Assembly: GCA_002345545.1 (NCBI GenBank)
Contig: DDVW01000053.1
Coordinates: forward strand, 62,521-126,520
Length of the DNA: 64,000 nt
Direction of reading: 5' to 3'
DNA from: Stenotrophomonas sp. UBA2302
Lineage (GTDB): Bacteria; Pseudomonadota; Gammaproteobacteria; Xanthomonadales; Xanthomonadaceae
Below, in pieces: positions 19,366 to 27,800 of the stretch (position 1 is its first letter; each line of letters opens with the position of its first letter). The notes below the pieces were generated by a model. The model saw only the letters and a program-made list of their open reading frames with translations. It searched no databases and was not told the origin of the DNA. The translations under genes and the position numbers were made by a program.

Positions 19366-21032
19366 TGACCCGCCACGACCCTTCCCGCAGCCCGCGCGCG
19401 CCGCGCGGCAACACGCTCAACTGCAAGTCCTGGCAGACCGAAGCGCCGTTCCGCATGCTGCAGAACAACCTCGACGCCGAAGTGGCCGAAGACCCCACCT
19501 CGCTGGTGGTCTACGGCGGCATCGGCCGCGCCGCGCGCGACTGGGAGAGCTACGACAAGATCCTGGAAACCCTCAAGCGGCTGGACGACAACCAGACCCT
19601 GCTGGTGCAGTCGGGCAAGCCGGTTGGCGTGTTCCCCACCCACCCGGACGCCCCGCGCGTGCTCATTGCCAACTCCAACCTGGTGCCGCACTGGGCCAAC
19701 TGGGAGCACTTCAACGAGCTCGATAAGAAGGGCTTGATGATGTACGGGCAGATGACCGCCGGCAGCTGGATCTACATTGGCAGCCAGGGCATCGTCCAGG
19801 GCACCTACGAAACCTTCGTGGAGATGGGCCGCCAGCACTACGGCGGCAGCCTCAGCGGCAAGTGGATCCTCACCGCCGGGCTGGGCGGCATGGGCGGCGC
19901 GCAGCCGCTGGCCGCCTCGCTGGCCGGCGCCAGCAGCCTGACCATTGAATGCCGCCAGAGCAGCATCGATTTCCGCCTGCGCACCCGCTACGTGGACGAA
20001 CAGGCCAGCGACATCGACGACGCGCTGGCGCGCATCGCCAAATACACCGCCAGCGGTGAGGCCAAGTCGATCGCCCTGCTCGGCAACGCCGCCGAGATCC
20101 TGCCCGAGCTGGTCCGTCGTGGCGTGCGCCCGGATGCGGTCACCGACCAGACCAGCGCGCATGACCCGGTGCACGGCTACCTGCCGATCGGCTGGACGGT
20201 CGAGCAGTGGCTCACCGAACAGCAGGCCAACCCGGAGAAGGTCCGCGACGCCGCCAAGGCCGCGATGCGCGTGCATGTGGAGGCGATGCTGGCTTTCCAC
20301 GCCGCCGGCATCCCGACCGTGGATTACGGCAACAACATCCGCCAGATGGCCTTCGACGAAGGCCTGAAGAATGCCTTCGACTTCCCCGGTTTCGTGCCGG
20401 CCTACGTGCGCCCGCTGTTCTGCCGCGGCGTCGGCCCGTTCCGCTGGGTGGCGCTGTCCGGCGACCCGGAAGACATCTACAAGACCGACGCCAAGGTGAA
20501 GCAGATCATCGCCGATGACCCGCATCTGCATCGCTGGCTGGACATGGCGCGCGAGCGCATCGCCTTCCAGGGTCTGCCGGCGCGCATCTGCTGGGTCGGC
20601 CTGGGCCTGCGCCACAAGCTCGGCCTGGCCTTCAACGAGATGGTCCGCAACGGCGAGCTCAGCGCGCCGGTGGTGATCGGCCGCGACCACCTGGACAGCG
20701 GCAGCGTCGCCTCGCCCAATCGCGAGACCGAAGCGATGAAGGACGGCTCCGACGCCGTCTCCGACTGGCCGCTGCTCAACGCCATGCTCAACGTCGCCGG
20801 TGGCGCCACCTGGGTCAGCCTGCACCACGGCGGCGGCGTCGGCATGGGTTACTCGCAGCATTCGGGCGTGGTCATCGTCTGTGACGGCAGCATCGAGGCC
20901 GACAAGCGCATCGCCCGCGTGCTGTGGAACGACCCCGGCACCGGCGTCATGCGCCACGCCGATGCCGGTTATGACATCGCCATCGACTGCGCCAAGGAGA
21001 AGGGGCTGGACCTGCCAGGCATCCTCGGCTGA
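19365..21032 (+). CDS. hutU: Urocanate hydratase
   Basis: 555-residue NAD-dependent enzyme that hydrates urocanate to imidazolonepropionate. Family marks include [34 protein letters not shown] and the C-terminal [15 protein letters not shown], with the essential cysteine in [19 protein letters not shown]. Length matches the family. I chose ATG 19365, which overlaps the hutG stop and follows an AGGAACAG ribosome site; the frame also stays open upstream but over hutG. Last gene of the operon, followed by a strong terminator. Confidence 0.98.
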   Translation: MTRHDPSRSPRAPRGNTLNCKSWQTEAPFRMLQNNLDAEVAEDPTSLVVYGGIGRAARDWESYDKILETLKRLDDNQTLLVQSGKPVGVFPTHPDAPRVLIANSNLVPHWANWEHFNELDKKGLMMYGQMTAGSWIYIGSQGIVQGTYETFVEMGRQHYGGSLSGKWILTAGLGGMGGAQPLAASLAGASSLTIECRQSSIDFRLRTRYVDEQASDIDDALARIAKYTASGEAKSIALLGNAAEILPELVRRGVRPDAVTDQTSAHDPVHGYLPIGWTVEQWLTEQQANPEKVRDAAKAAMRVHVEAMLAFHAAGIPTVDYGNNIRQMAFDEGLKNAFDFPGFVPAYVRPLFCRGVGPFRWVALSGDPEDIYKTDAKVKQIIADDPHLHRWLDMARERIAFQGLPARICWVGLGLRHKLGLAFNEMVRNGELSAPVVIGRDHLDSGSVASPNRETEAMKDGSDAVSDWPLLNAMLNVAGGATWVSLHHGGGVGMGYSQHSGVVIVCDGSIEADKRIARVLWNDPGTGVMRHADAGYDIAIDCAKEKGLDLPGILG

Positions 21033-21060
21033 GTCCGGGCACTCACCTGCCTGCAATCAC

Positions 21061-21088
21061 AAAAGGGCAGCTTCAGGGCTGCCCTTTT
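21061..21088 (+). terminator. Terminator of the hutIHGU operon
   Basis: AAAAGGGCAG / CTGCCCTTTT with an eight-base loop, 28 bases after the hutU stop. The symmetric A and T tracts make it usable also by transcripts from the convergent monooxygenase gene. Confidence 0.9.
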
Positions 21089-21168
21089 GTCTGGTCGGAC
21101 GCCGTTATGGCATCCATGCGTTGCGTGGCCCAGGCAGCGGAATCCATCCGCCACCTGCCAGCGCCCGC

Positions 21169-22545
21169 TCAGGCGGTGCGACGCATCGGCTGGTCTTCCA
21201 CCACCTCGTCTGCCAGGAAGGCTTCCAGCGAGTCATCCATCGCCTGCATCCATGGCGTATGGTGCGGCGGCGCCAGCGTGCCGGTCAGCACCGAGCGATA
21301 GCTCTTGTTGCGGTAACCCAGGATGTCGGCGACCTTGTCCACCTTCCACTGCTTGAACAGCTCGGCAACCGCTTCGACCTTGAACTCCGGGTAGTCGGTG
21401 GCGTTGAGCAGGTCGCGCACATATGCGGCCTGGAAGTCGATGTCCTCGCTGTCGGAGCGCGTCGCCTCCTCTCGCTGCACCCAGGCTTGGCTGTCTGCAC
21501 GCATCGCTTCGGCATCCGGCAACGTGATGCGCCCGAGGATCACGTCGCGCGCATACCAGGCCTGCGCATCGAACATGTTGAAGGTGTAGTACTGGTCCTG
21601 CATGCCCAGGTACATCAGCTTCGGATTGTCGATCCAGAACACGCCCTTGTAGATGTCACCCGGATACAGGCGGTTGCGCGTGCGCAGGGTCAGCTCATCG
21701 CACAGGAACGGAAAGTGGTGCTGGTAGCCGGTGCACAGCACGATGGCATCCACGTCCTTGGAGCTGCCATCGGCGAAGTGCGCGGTATTGCCTTCCAAGC
21801 GCAGCAGCAGCGGCTTCTCGTCGAATGCGGCCGGCCAGTCATAGCTCATCGGTGCGCTGCGATAGCTGAAGGTCACCGACTTGGCGCCGTACTTGTAGCA
21901 TTGCGTGCCAATGTCCTCGGCCGAATAGCTGCTGCCGACCAGCAGCAGGTCCTTGTCGGCGAACTCGCAGGCATCGCGGAAATCATGCGCATGCAGCACG
22001 CGGCCGGGGAACTGCTCAAGCCCTTCGAAGAACGGCGCGTTCGGTGTGGAGAAATGGCCGGTGGCAACGATCACCCGGTCGAATTCCTCGGTCTGCAGCT
22101 CATCCTTCTTCAGGTCGCGCACGGTGACGCTGAAGCGCCCGGTTTCTTCGGAATATTCCACCCACTGTACGGCGGTGTTGAAGCGGATCTGGTCACGCAC
22201 GCCGCTCTTTTCGATGCGGCCCATGATGTAGTCGCGCAGCACTGCACGCGGAGGATAGGAGGCGACGGGGCGACCAAAATGCTCTTCGAAACTGTAGTCG
22301 GCAAATTCCAGCGCTTCCTTGGGGCCGTTCGACCAGAGGTAGCGGTACATGCTGCCGTGTACAGGTTCGCCATAGGCATCCAGCCCGGTGCGCCATGTGT
22401 AGTTCCACATTCCACCGAGATCGGACTGCTTCTCGAAACAGACGATTTCCGGGACTTCAGCGCCGCCACGGCGGGCGGATTCAAACGCACGAAGCTGTGC
22501 CAGACCGCTGGGGCCGGCGCCAAGAATGGCAATACGCATGGTCAT
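21169..22545 (-). CDS. tmm: Flavin-containing monooxygenase of trimethylamine monooxygenase (Tmm) type
   Basis: Predicted 458-residue class B flavoprotein monooxygenase. The FAD site is [16 protein letters not shown] near the N-terminus. The NADPH site is [14 protein letters not shown] near residue 200, and GHFSTPN lies just before it. Segments such as [33 protein letters not shown] and [15 protein letters not shown] are, as I remember the family, nearly the same in bacterial trimethylamine monooxygenases, which oxidise trimethylamine to its N-oxide. Other small tertiary amines or sulfides are possible substrates. The ATG at 22545 has GGAG 11 bases upstream; a second ATG at 22539 is also possible. 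No TMA lyase, transporter or Tdm gene lies beside it. A structured leader precedes it. Confidence 0.82.
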   Translation of the reverse strand: MTMRIAILGAGPSGLAQLRAFESARRGGAEVPEIVCFEKQSDLGGMWNYTWRTGLDAYGEPVHGSMYRYLWSNGPKEALEFADYSFEEHFGRPVASYPPRAVLRDYIMGRIEKSGVRDQIRFNTAVQWVEYSEETGRFSVTVRDLKKDELQTEEFDRVIVATGHFSTPNAPFFEGLEQFPGRVLHAHDFRDACEFADKDLLLVGSSYSAEDIGTQCYKYGAKSVTFSYRSAPMSYDWPAAFDEKPLLLRLEGNTAHFADGSSKDVDAIVLCTGYQHHFPFLCDELTLRTRNRLYPGDIYKGVFWIDNPKLMYLGMQDQYYTFNMFDAQAWYARDVILGRITLPDAEAMRADSQAWVQREEATRSDSEDIDFQAAYVRDLLNATDYPEFKVEAVAELFKQWKVDKVADILGYRNKSYRSVLTGTLAPPHHTPWMQAMDDSLEAFLADEVVEDQPMRRTA

Positions 22546-22923
22546 TCGAGTTGTATCTCCTGTGTAGCTGCCGGCACGTGAAGCACGTGACGACACTGCG
22601 CAAGGGCGCGTTATGCGTCGTGCGGGAGGACTGCGGCCCAGTCCCGCACAACGCGCGAAACACCCGGCCGGCCACATCAAGGCGGCAGCAGCGGAAAGGA
22701 ATGGCAGACAAAAAGCCGCCCGTCGGGGACAAGCCCCGCCCCTTCATCATCCGGGTGGGTACTTCGCGAGAAGGGTCCGCCGCGTTCGTTCGGACCAGAA
22801 TGACGGTGCAACACCGCAAGGAGTATGGGAAAAACTCGCGAAAGCGGGGGCATCCTAGCACAGCGGCCATGTTTGCCGGTAATCCCGGCACCGCGCTGGC
22901 CGCGGAAGCTCCCTGTTCAAAAG
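22546..22923. other. Intergenic region between the 5'-nucleotidase and tmm genes
   Basis: 378 bases without a convincing gene. Read on the minus strand it contains three small hairpins, a two-tier terminator-like hairpin with T-run (22708-22816), then about 160 further bases up to the tmm ribosome site. Short frames inside it have no protein-like features. The region could be a 3' end of the nucleotidase transcript, a riboswitch-like leader of tmm, or an independent small RNA. Confidence 0.6.
22708..22816 (-). ncRNA. Unclassified structured RNA with terminator upstream of tmm
   Basis: In minus-strand order: hairpin CGGTG/CACCG (22804-22816), hairpin GGTCCG/CGGACC with 11-base loop AACGAACGCGG (22774-22796), hairpin CTTC/GAAG (22762-22773). 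Then comes a composite hairpin with outer arms CCACCCG (22752-22758) and CGGGCGG (22716-22722, one A-C mismatch) and inner arms CGGGG/CCCCG (22724-22738), followed by CTTTTTGT. This is the layout of an attenuating leader. I could not match it to SAM, TPP, FMN, glycine, cobalamin or guanidine riboswitches from memory. It could instead be the nucleotidase terminator. Confidence 0.5.
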
Positions 22924-23868
22924 TCAATCCGGATTGGCGACCCCGTGCGGCACATGGCCGGCAGCAACGTGCAGGCGCGCGCTGTCGATGTTGTGCTGCG
23001 AGTCATCGAAAAAGATGTCCGCGCCGAATGCCTCCAGGAATGGCCCCTTGTGCCGTCCACCGAGAAACAGCGCCTCGTCCAGCCGCACACCCCATTCGCG
23101 CAACGTGCGGATCACCCGTTCATGCGCCGGCGCCGAACGCGCGGTGACCAGCGCGGTGCGGATCGGCGCCGCCTCGCCGGCAGGAAATGCCGCCTGCAGG
23201 TCATGCAGCGCGGAAAGGAAATTGCGGAACGGGCCGCCACTTAGCGGCTCATGTGCCCGCTCCTGCTCATGCCGGCCGAATGCTTCCACCCCCTGTTCGC
23301 GGGAAATGCGTTCGCTCTCATCGCCGAAGATCACCGCATCACCGTCGAAGGCGATACGCAGTTGCGACGAGGGCCGCCCGGTATCGGTGGCGACCGCCGA
23401 CGCGGCTGACACCTCGGCCATGCTGTGCGGCAGAATCGTCGCCGCAGCGATGCCATGCAGCAACGCCCTTCGCACCGATTCAGGGTTGGCCGACAGGAAC
23501 AGATCGGTACCGAACGGCTTGGCATAGGGCCAGGTCGGCTCACCGGCGGTAAAGGTCGCACGTACGATGTCCAGCCCGTGGTGCTGGATCGAATTGAAGA
23601 TGCGCAGGCCGGTATCGGCCGAGTTGCGCGACAGCAGGATCACCTCCACCCGCGGTACTTCGCCAGGTGTGCGGCTGTTCAAGCCCAGCAGTTTGCGCAC
23701 CACCGGAAAGGCGACGCCGGGCCTGAGCACATCGTCCTCATGCAGGCGCTGGTAGGCCGCGTAGGCCTCCAGCCCTTCGCGCTCGAACAATGCGTGGCCT
23801 TCCTCCAGATCGAACAGTGCGCGCGAAGTCACCGCGACCGTCAGCAGCCGTGGCGTGTTGTCACCCAT
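22924..23868 (-). CDS. Cytosolic 5'-nucleotidase (cN-I type)
   Basis: 314-residue protein of the family that includes animal cytosolic 5'-nucleotidase 1A and bacterial homologues, which remove phosphate from nucleoside monophosphates. The key segment RIAFDGDAVIFGDESERI carries the HAD-like aspartates, with LLSRNSADTGLRIFNS in the N-terminal half and FLGGRHKGPFLEAFGADIFFDD near the end. No signal peptide. It lies 63 bases after nadK on the same strand, so the two may be co-transcribed; both act on nucleotide pools. Precise substrate (AMP, IMP or dCMP) not deducible. Confidence 0.85.
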   Translation of the reverse strand: MGDNTPRLLTVAVTSRALFDLEEGHALFEREGLEAYAAYQRLHEDDVLRPGVAFPVVRKLLGLNSRTPGEVPRVEVILLSRNSADTGLRIFNSIQHHGLDIVRATFTAGEPTWPYAKPFGTDLFLSANPESVRRALLHGIAAATILPHSMAEVSAASAVATDTGRPSSQLRIAFDGDAVIFGDESERISREQGVEAFGRHEQERAHEPLSGGPFRNFLSALHDLQAAFPAGEAAPIRTALVTARSAPAHERVIRTLREWGVRLDEALFLGGRHKGPFLEAFGADIFFDDSQHNIDSARLHVAAGHVPHGVANPD

Positions 23869-23931
23869 GTTTGCAGCCCTTTCCTGTGCCGTCTCCGGCG
23901 TTGCCTCTCACCCGCTCCATGGCGGTGTTCA

Positions 23932-24702
23932 TCAGAAGATGAACTGCTCGCTGAGGATGCGCTCTTCCAGATTGTGTTCCGGATCGAACAGCAGCGTCAC
24001 CTGGCGCTCGCGCGATTCGCGGATGGTGACTTCCACCACGTCGCGGGTCTCGTGCGAGTCGGCCGTGACGCTGACCGGCCGCTTGTACGGGTCCAGCACG
24101 CGGAAACGCACTTCGGTCTCCGCCTTGAGAATCGCACCACGCCAGCGCCGGGGACGATACGGTGCCAGCGGCGTCAGCGCGATGGTGTTGGAGCCCAGCG
24201 GCAGGATGGGCCCGTGCGCTGAATAGTTGTAGGCGGTGCTGCCGGCCGGCGTGGAGACCAGCACACCATCACAGATCAGCTCGGCTACCCGCTCCTGACC
24301 ATTGAGGTCGATGCCGATGTGGGCCGCCTGCCGCGTCTGCCGCAGCAGCGACACGTCGTTATAGGCGAGCGAGCCGGTGGTGGTACCCGACTCGGTCTGC
24401 GCGACCATTTCCAGCGGACGCAGATGCGCCGGCTCGGCCTGTGCAAGGCGCTGCAACAGGTCCTCGGCGCGGTAGTGGTTCATCAGGAAGCCGACAGTAC
24501 CCAGCTTCATGCCGAACACCGGCTTGCCCATGCTGCCGTGGCGGTGCAGCGTCTGCAGCATGAAGCCATCACCGCCCAGCGGGCACAGCACATCGGCATC
24601 TTGCGGATCCACGCCGCCATAGCGCGCGACCAGTGCCTGACGGGCCTCTTGGGCGGCATCGATTGAGCTGGCAAGAAAAGCGATACGGGGGGACACAGCC
24701 AT
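23932..24702 (-). CDS. nadK: NAD kinase
   Basis: 256-residue ATP-NAD kinase that makes NADP. The diagnostic GGDG is in [18 protein letters not shown], followed by [27 protein letters not shown], and [18 protein letters not shown] with the usual Gly-Ser-Thr-Ala-Tyr. Slightly shorter than the E. coli enzyme but complete. The start at 24702 leaves [13 protein letters not shown], the usual first strand. Placed between the nucleotidase and the large NAD-GDH gene, all on the minus strand. Confidence 0.95.
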   Translation of the reverse strand: MAVSPRIAFLASSIDAAQEARQALVARYGGVDPQDADVLCPLGGDGFMLQTLHRHGSMGKPVFGMKLGTVGFLMNHYRAEDLLQRLAQAEPAHLRPLEMVAQTESGTTTGSLAYNDVSLLRQTRQAAHIGIDLNGQERVAELICDGVLVSTPAGSTAYNYSAHGPILPLGSNTIALTPLAPYRPRRWRGAILKAETEVRFRVLDPYKRPVSVTADSHETRDVVEVTIRESRERQVTLLFDPEHNLEERILSEQFIF

Positions 24703-24807
24703 TCATCGTTGCGGACTCGGCTGTCGAGCATACCCTGCAACCGCCCATGCGGCAGCGTCGCTGTCAAACGCAACTCTCTGTTCCGGCACGGGCCGCTCCG
24801 GAAAGGA

Positions 24808-24829
24808 ACGGGCCCCCGGTGGGGCCCGT
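24808..24829 (-). terminator. Terminator after NAD-glutamate dehydrogenase
   Basis: ACGGGCCCC / GGGGCCCGT with a four-base loop, 16 bases after the GDH stop on the minus strand, followed by a TC-rich tract rather than a clean T-run. Strong stem, moderate terminator. Confidence 0.7.
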
Positions 24830-24845
24830 CCTCACATCGGCCGGC

Positions 24846-27800
24846 CTACGCGCCGTGCGCGGCCAACTGGCCCAGCCGCTGCACCGCAACCGACACAGTC
24901 GGGTAATCCAGGGTCTTCTGCTCGGCCAGTTCGGCCAGCATCGCCAAGGTGAAGCGCAGGCTGCTGTCATCGCGCCTGATCCACGCGGCGACCTTGGCCT
25001 CGGCGCCACTGCCCTTCATCGACAGCACCTGCCCGGTCAGCACGCGCTGGTGCGTGGCCAGCTCATCACGCAGCACGCCGCGAGCCACCGCATGCCAGCG
25101 GCCGTTGACCTCCAGCGCGTCGATCTGCTCGAACAGCCACGGCATCTGCAGCGCCTCACCCAGGCGGAAGTGGACCTTGGACACGTCCACCGGCTTGAGC
25201 TTGCGGGTACGGGCCAGCTCGATGATGTCGAATGCCGGCTCCAGGAACTGCAGCTCGGACAACTGTTTGGCCAATGCCGCCGGCAATCCCTTTTCCTTCC
25301 ACGCCACGACGCTCGCCTCGTACGCGGGTCGCTGCGAGTCGGGCAGCACACCCGAAGCAACACGGATGTCGTTGAACGGCCCCTGGTAGCGATCGACCGC
25401 GGCGGTGATGCCCGGCATCGCCCCCGGCCGACCCAGCAGCCAGCGCACGAACGAACGCTGCAGTTTCCAGATCACTTCCAGCGCGTCCACCTGCACAGCC
25501 TCGGGCAAGGTCCCGTCGAGCGCATCGATCTGCTCCCACAGTGCCCGTGCATCCAGCGTCTCGCGGCTGATGGTGTAGGCCTTGGCGACCTCGGCCACGG
25601 TGCGGCCGGTGTCCTCCTGCATGCGCATCAGGAAGGTGGCGCCCATGCGGTTGATGGTCTGGTTGGTCACCGCTGTGGCGATGATCTCGCGCTTCAGGCG
25701 ATGCGTCTCCATCGCGCCGGCGTATTTCTTCTGCAGCGGCTGCGGGAAGTAGCGCAGCAGCTCCTTGGACAGGTACGGGTCTTCGGGGATATCCGAATCC
25801 AGCAGCTGCTGGAACGCGACGATCTTGGAATAGGACAGGATCACCGCCAGTTCCGGCCGGGTCAGGCCCAGGCCACGCAGCTTGCGTGCCGACAGTTCCG
25901 CATCGGACGGCAGGTACTCGATCTGGCGATCAAGCAGCCCCTGCTGTTCCAGCGTGCGGATGAAGTGCTGCTTGGAACCGAGCCGCTTTGCGCTCATCCG
26001 CTCCATCAGGCTGATGGCCTGGTTCTGGCGGTAGTTGTCCATCAGCACCAGCTCGGCGACCTCGTCGGTCATCGACGCCAGCAGCTTGTTGCGCTGGGCG
26101 ACGGTGAGCTTCTTGGCACGCACCACATCGTTGAGCAGGATCTTGATATTGACTTCATGGTCGGAGGTGTCGACACCGGCCGAGTTGTCGATGAAGTCGG
26201 TGTTGAGCAGTACACCGGCCTGCGCGGCCTCGATGCGGCCGAGCTGGGTCATGCCGAGATTGCCGCCCTCGCCCACGATCCGGCAGCGCAGCTCGCCGCC
26301 GTTGACGCGCAGGCCGCTGTTGGCGCGGTCTCCGACTTCGGCATGGGTTTCATTGGCGGCCTTGATGTAGGTGCCGATGCCGCCATTCCACAGCAGGTCG
26401 ACCGGTGCCTTCAGCGCGGCGCTGATCAGCTCGGTCGGGGTCATTGCCTTGATGCCGGCGTCGATGCCCAGCACCTCGCGCACCTGTGGGGTGATCTCGA
26501 TCGATTTCAGCGAGCGCGGATAGATGCCGCCGCCCTTGCTGATCAGCTTGCTGTTGTAATCGGTCCAGCTCGAACGCGGCACGGTGAACAGGCGCGCGCG
26601 TTCCTTGAACGAGGTCGCCGCCACCGGGTTGGGGTCGAGGAAGATGTGGCGATGGTCGAACGCACACACCAGACGGGTGTGCTCGGACAGCAGCATGCCG
26701 TTGCCGAACACGTCACCGGACATGTCGCCGATGCCGACCACGGTGAAGTCCTGCCGCTGGCAATCCCGGCCCAGCGCACGGAAGTGGCGCTTGACCGACT
26801 CCCATGCACCGCGGGCGGTGATACCCATGCCCTTGTGGCTGTAGCCGACCGAGCCACCGGACGCGAAAGCGTCATCCAGCCAGAAACCATGCGCGGCAGC
26901 GATGCCGTTGGCGATGTCGGAGAAGCTGGCGGTGCCCTTGTCGGCCGCCACCACCAGATAGGGATCGTCCAGGTCATGCCGGACCACGCCCTGCGGCGGC
27001 ACGATGGCGTTGTCGACAATGTTGTCGGTGATATCGAGCAGTCCGTTGATGAAGCGCTTGTAGCAGGCCACACCCTCGGCGAACCAGGCATCGCGATCCA
27101 CGGACGGGTCCGGCAACTGCTTGGCGAAGAAACCACCCTTGGAGCCGACCGGCACGATCACCGTGTTCTTCACCATCTGTGCCTTGACCAGGCCCAGCAC
27201 CTCGGTACGGAAATCCTCGCGGCGGTCAGACCAGCGCAGGCCGCCACGGGCCACCGCGCCAAAGCGCAGGTGAGTGCCTTCCACGCGCGGTCCACACACC
27301 CAGATTTCGCGGTACGGGCGCGGCTTCGGCGCGTCCGGCACCTTGGCCGCTTCCAGCTTGAAACTGATGTAGTCGGTAGGCCCGCCATCGGCACGCACAC
27401 CGTCCTTGCGCGGCAGGTAATAGCTGGTGCGCAACGTGGCTTCGATCACGCCGATGAAGCTGCGCAGGATGCGGTCCTCATCCAGGCTGGAGACGCCATC
27501 GAGCAGCTTGACCAGCACCTCGCGCACCAGCGCCATGCGTGCATCACGCTTGCCCTTGCGCGCCGCGACCACGCCATCGAGCAACTTGAGCGTGCCCGCA
27601 TCATCACCGGCCAGCATCTTGAACTGCGCCAACTGCACATCCAGCACCGCCTTGCCGGTCACCGGAGCCGGTTCGAAACGGGCCTCGAACAGCTCGACGA
27701 TCAATCGTGCCAGCAGCGGATAACGGTTGAAGGTGCCCTCGACATAGGCCTGCGAAAACGGTACGCCGATCTGCAGCAGGTACTTGCAGTAGGCGCGCAG

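Noticed and set aside
22701..22860. Small basic peptide frame [14 protein letters not shown]... on the plus strand, or a T-box-like GGGTGGGTAC motif there
   Set aside because: No T-box specifier structure is present and T-boxes are not expected in this group. The frame covers the hairpins of the minus-strand RNA and has no promoter or ribosome site.
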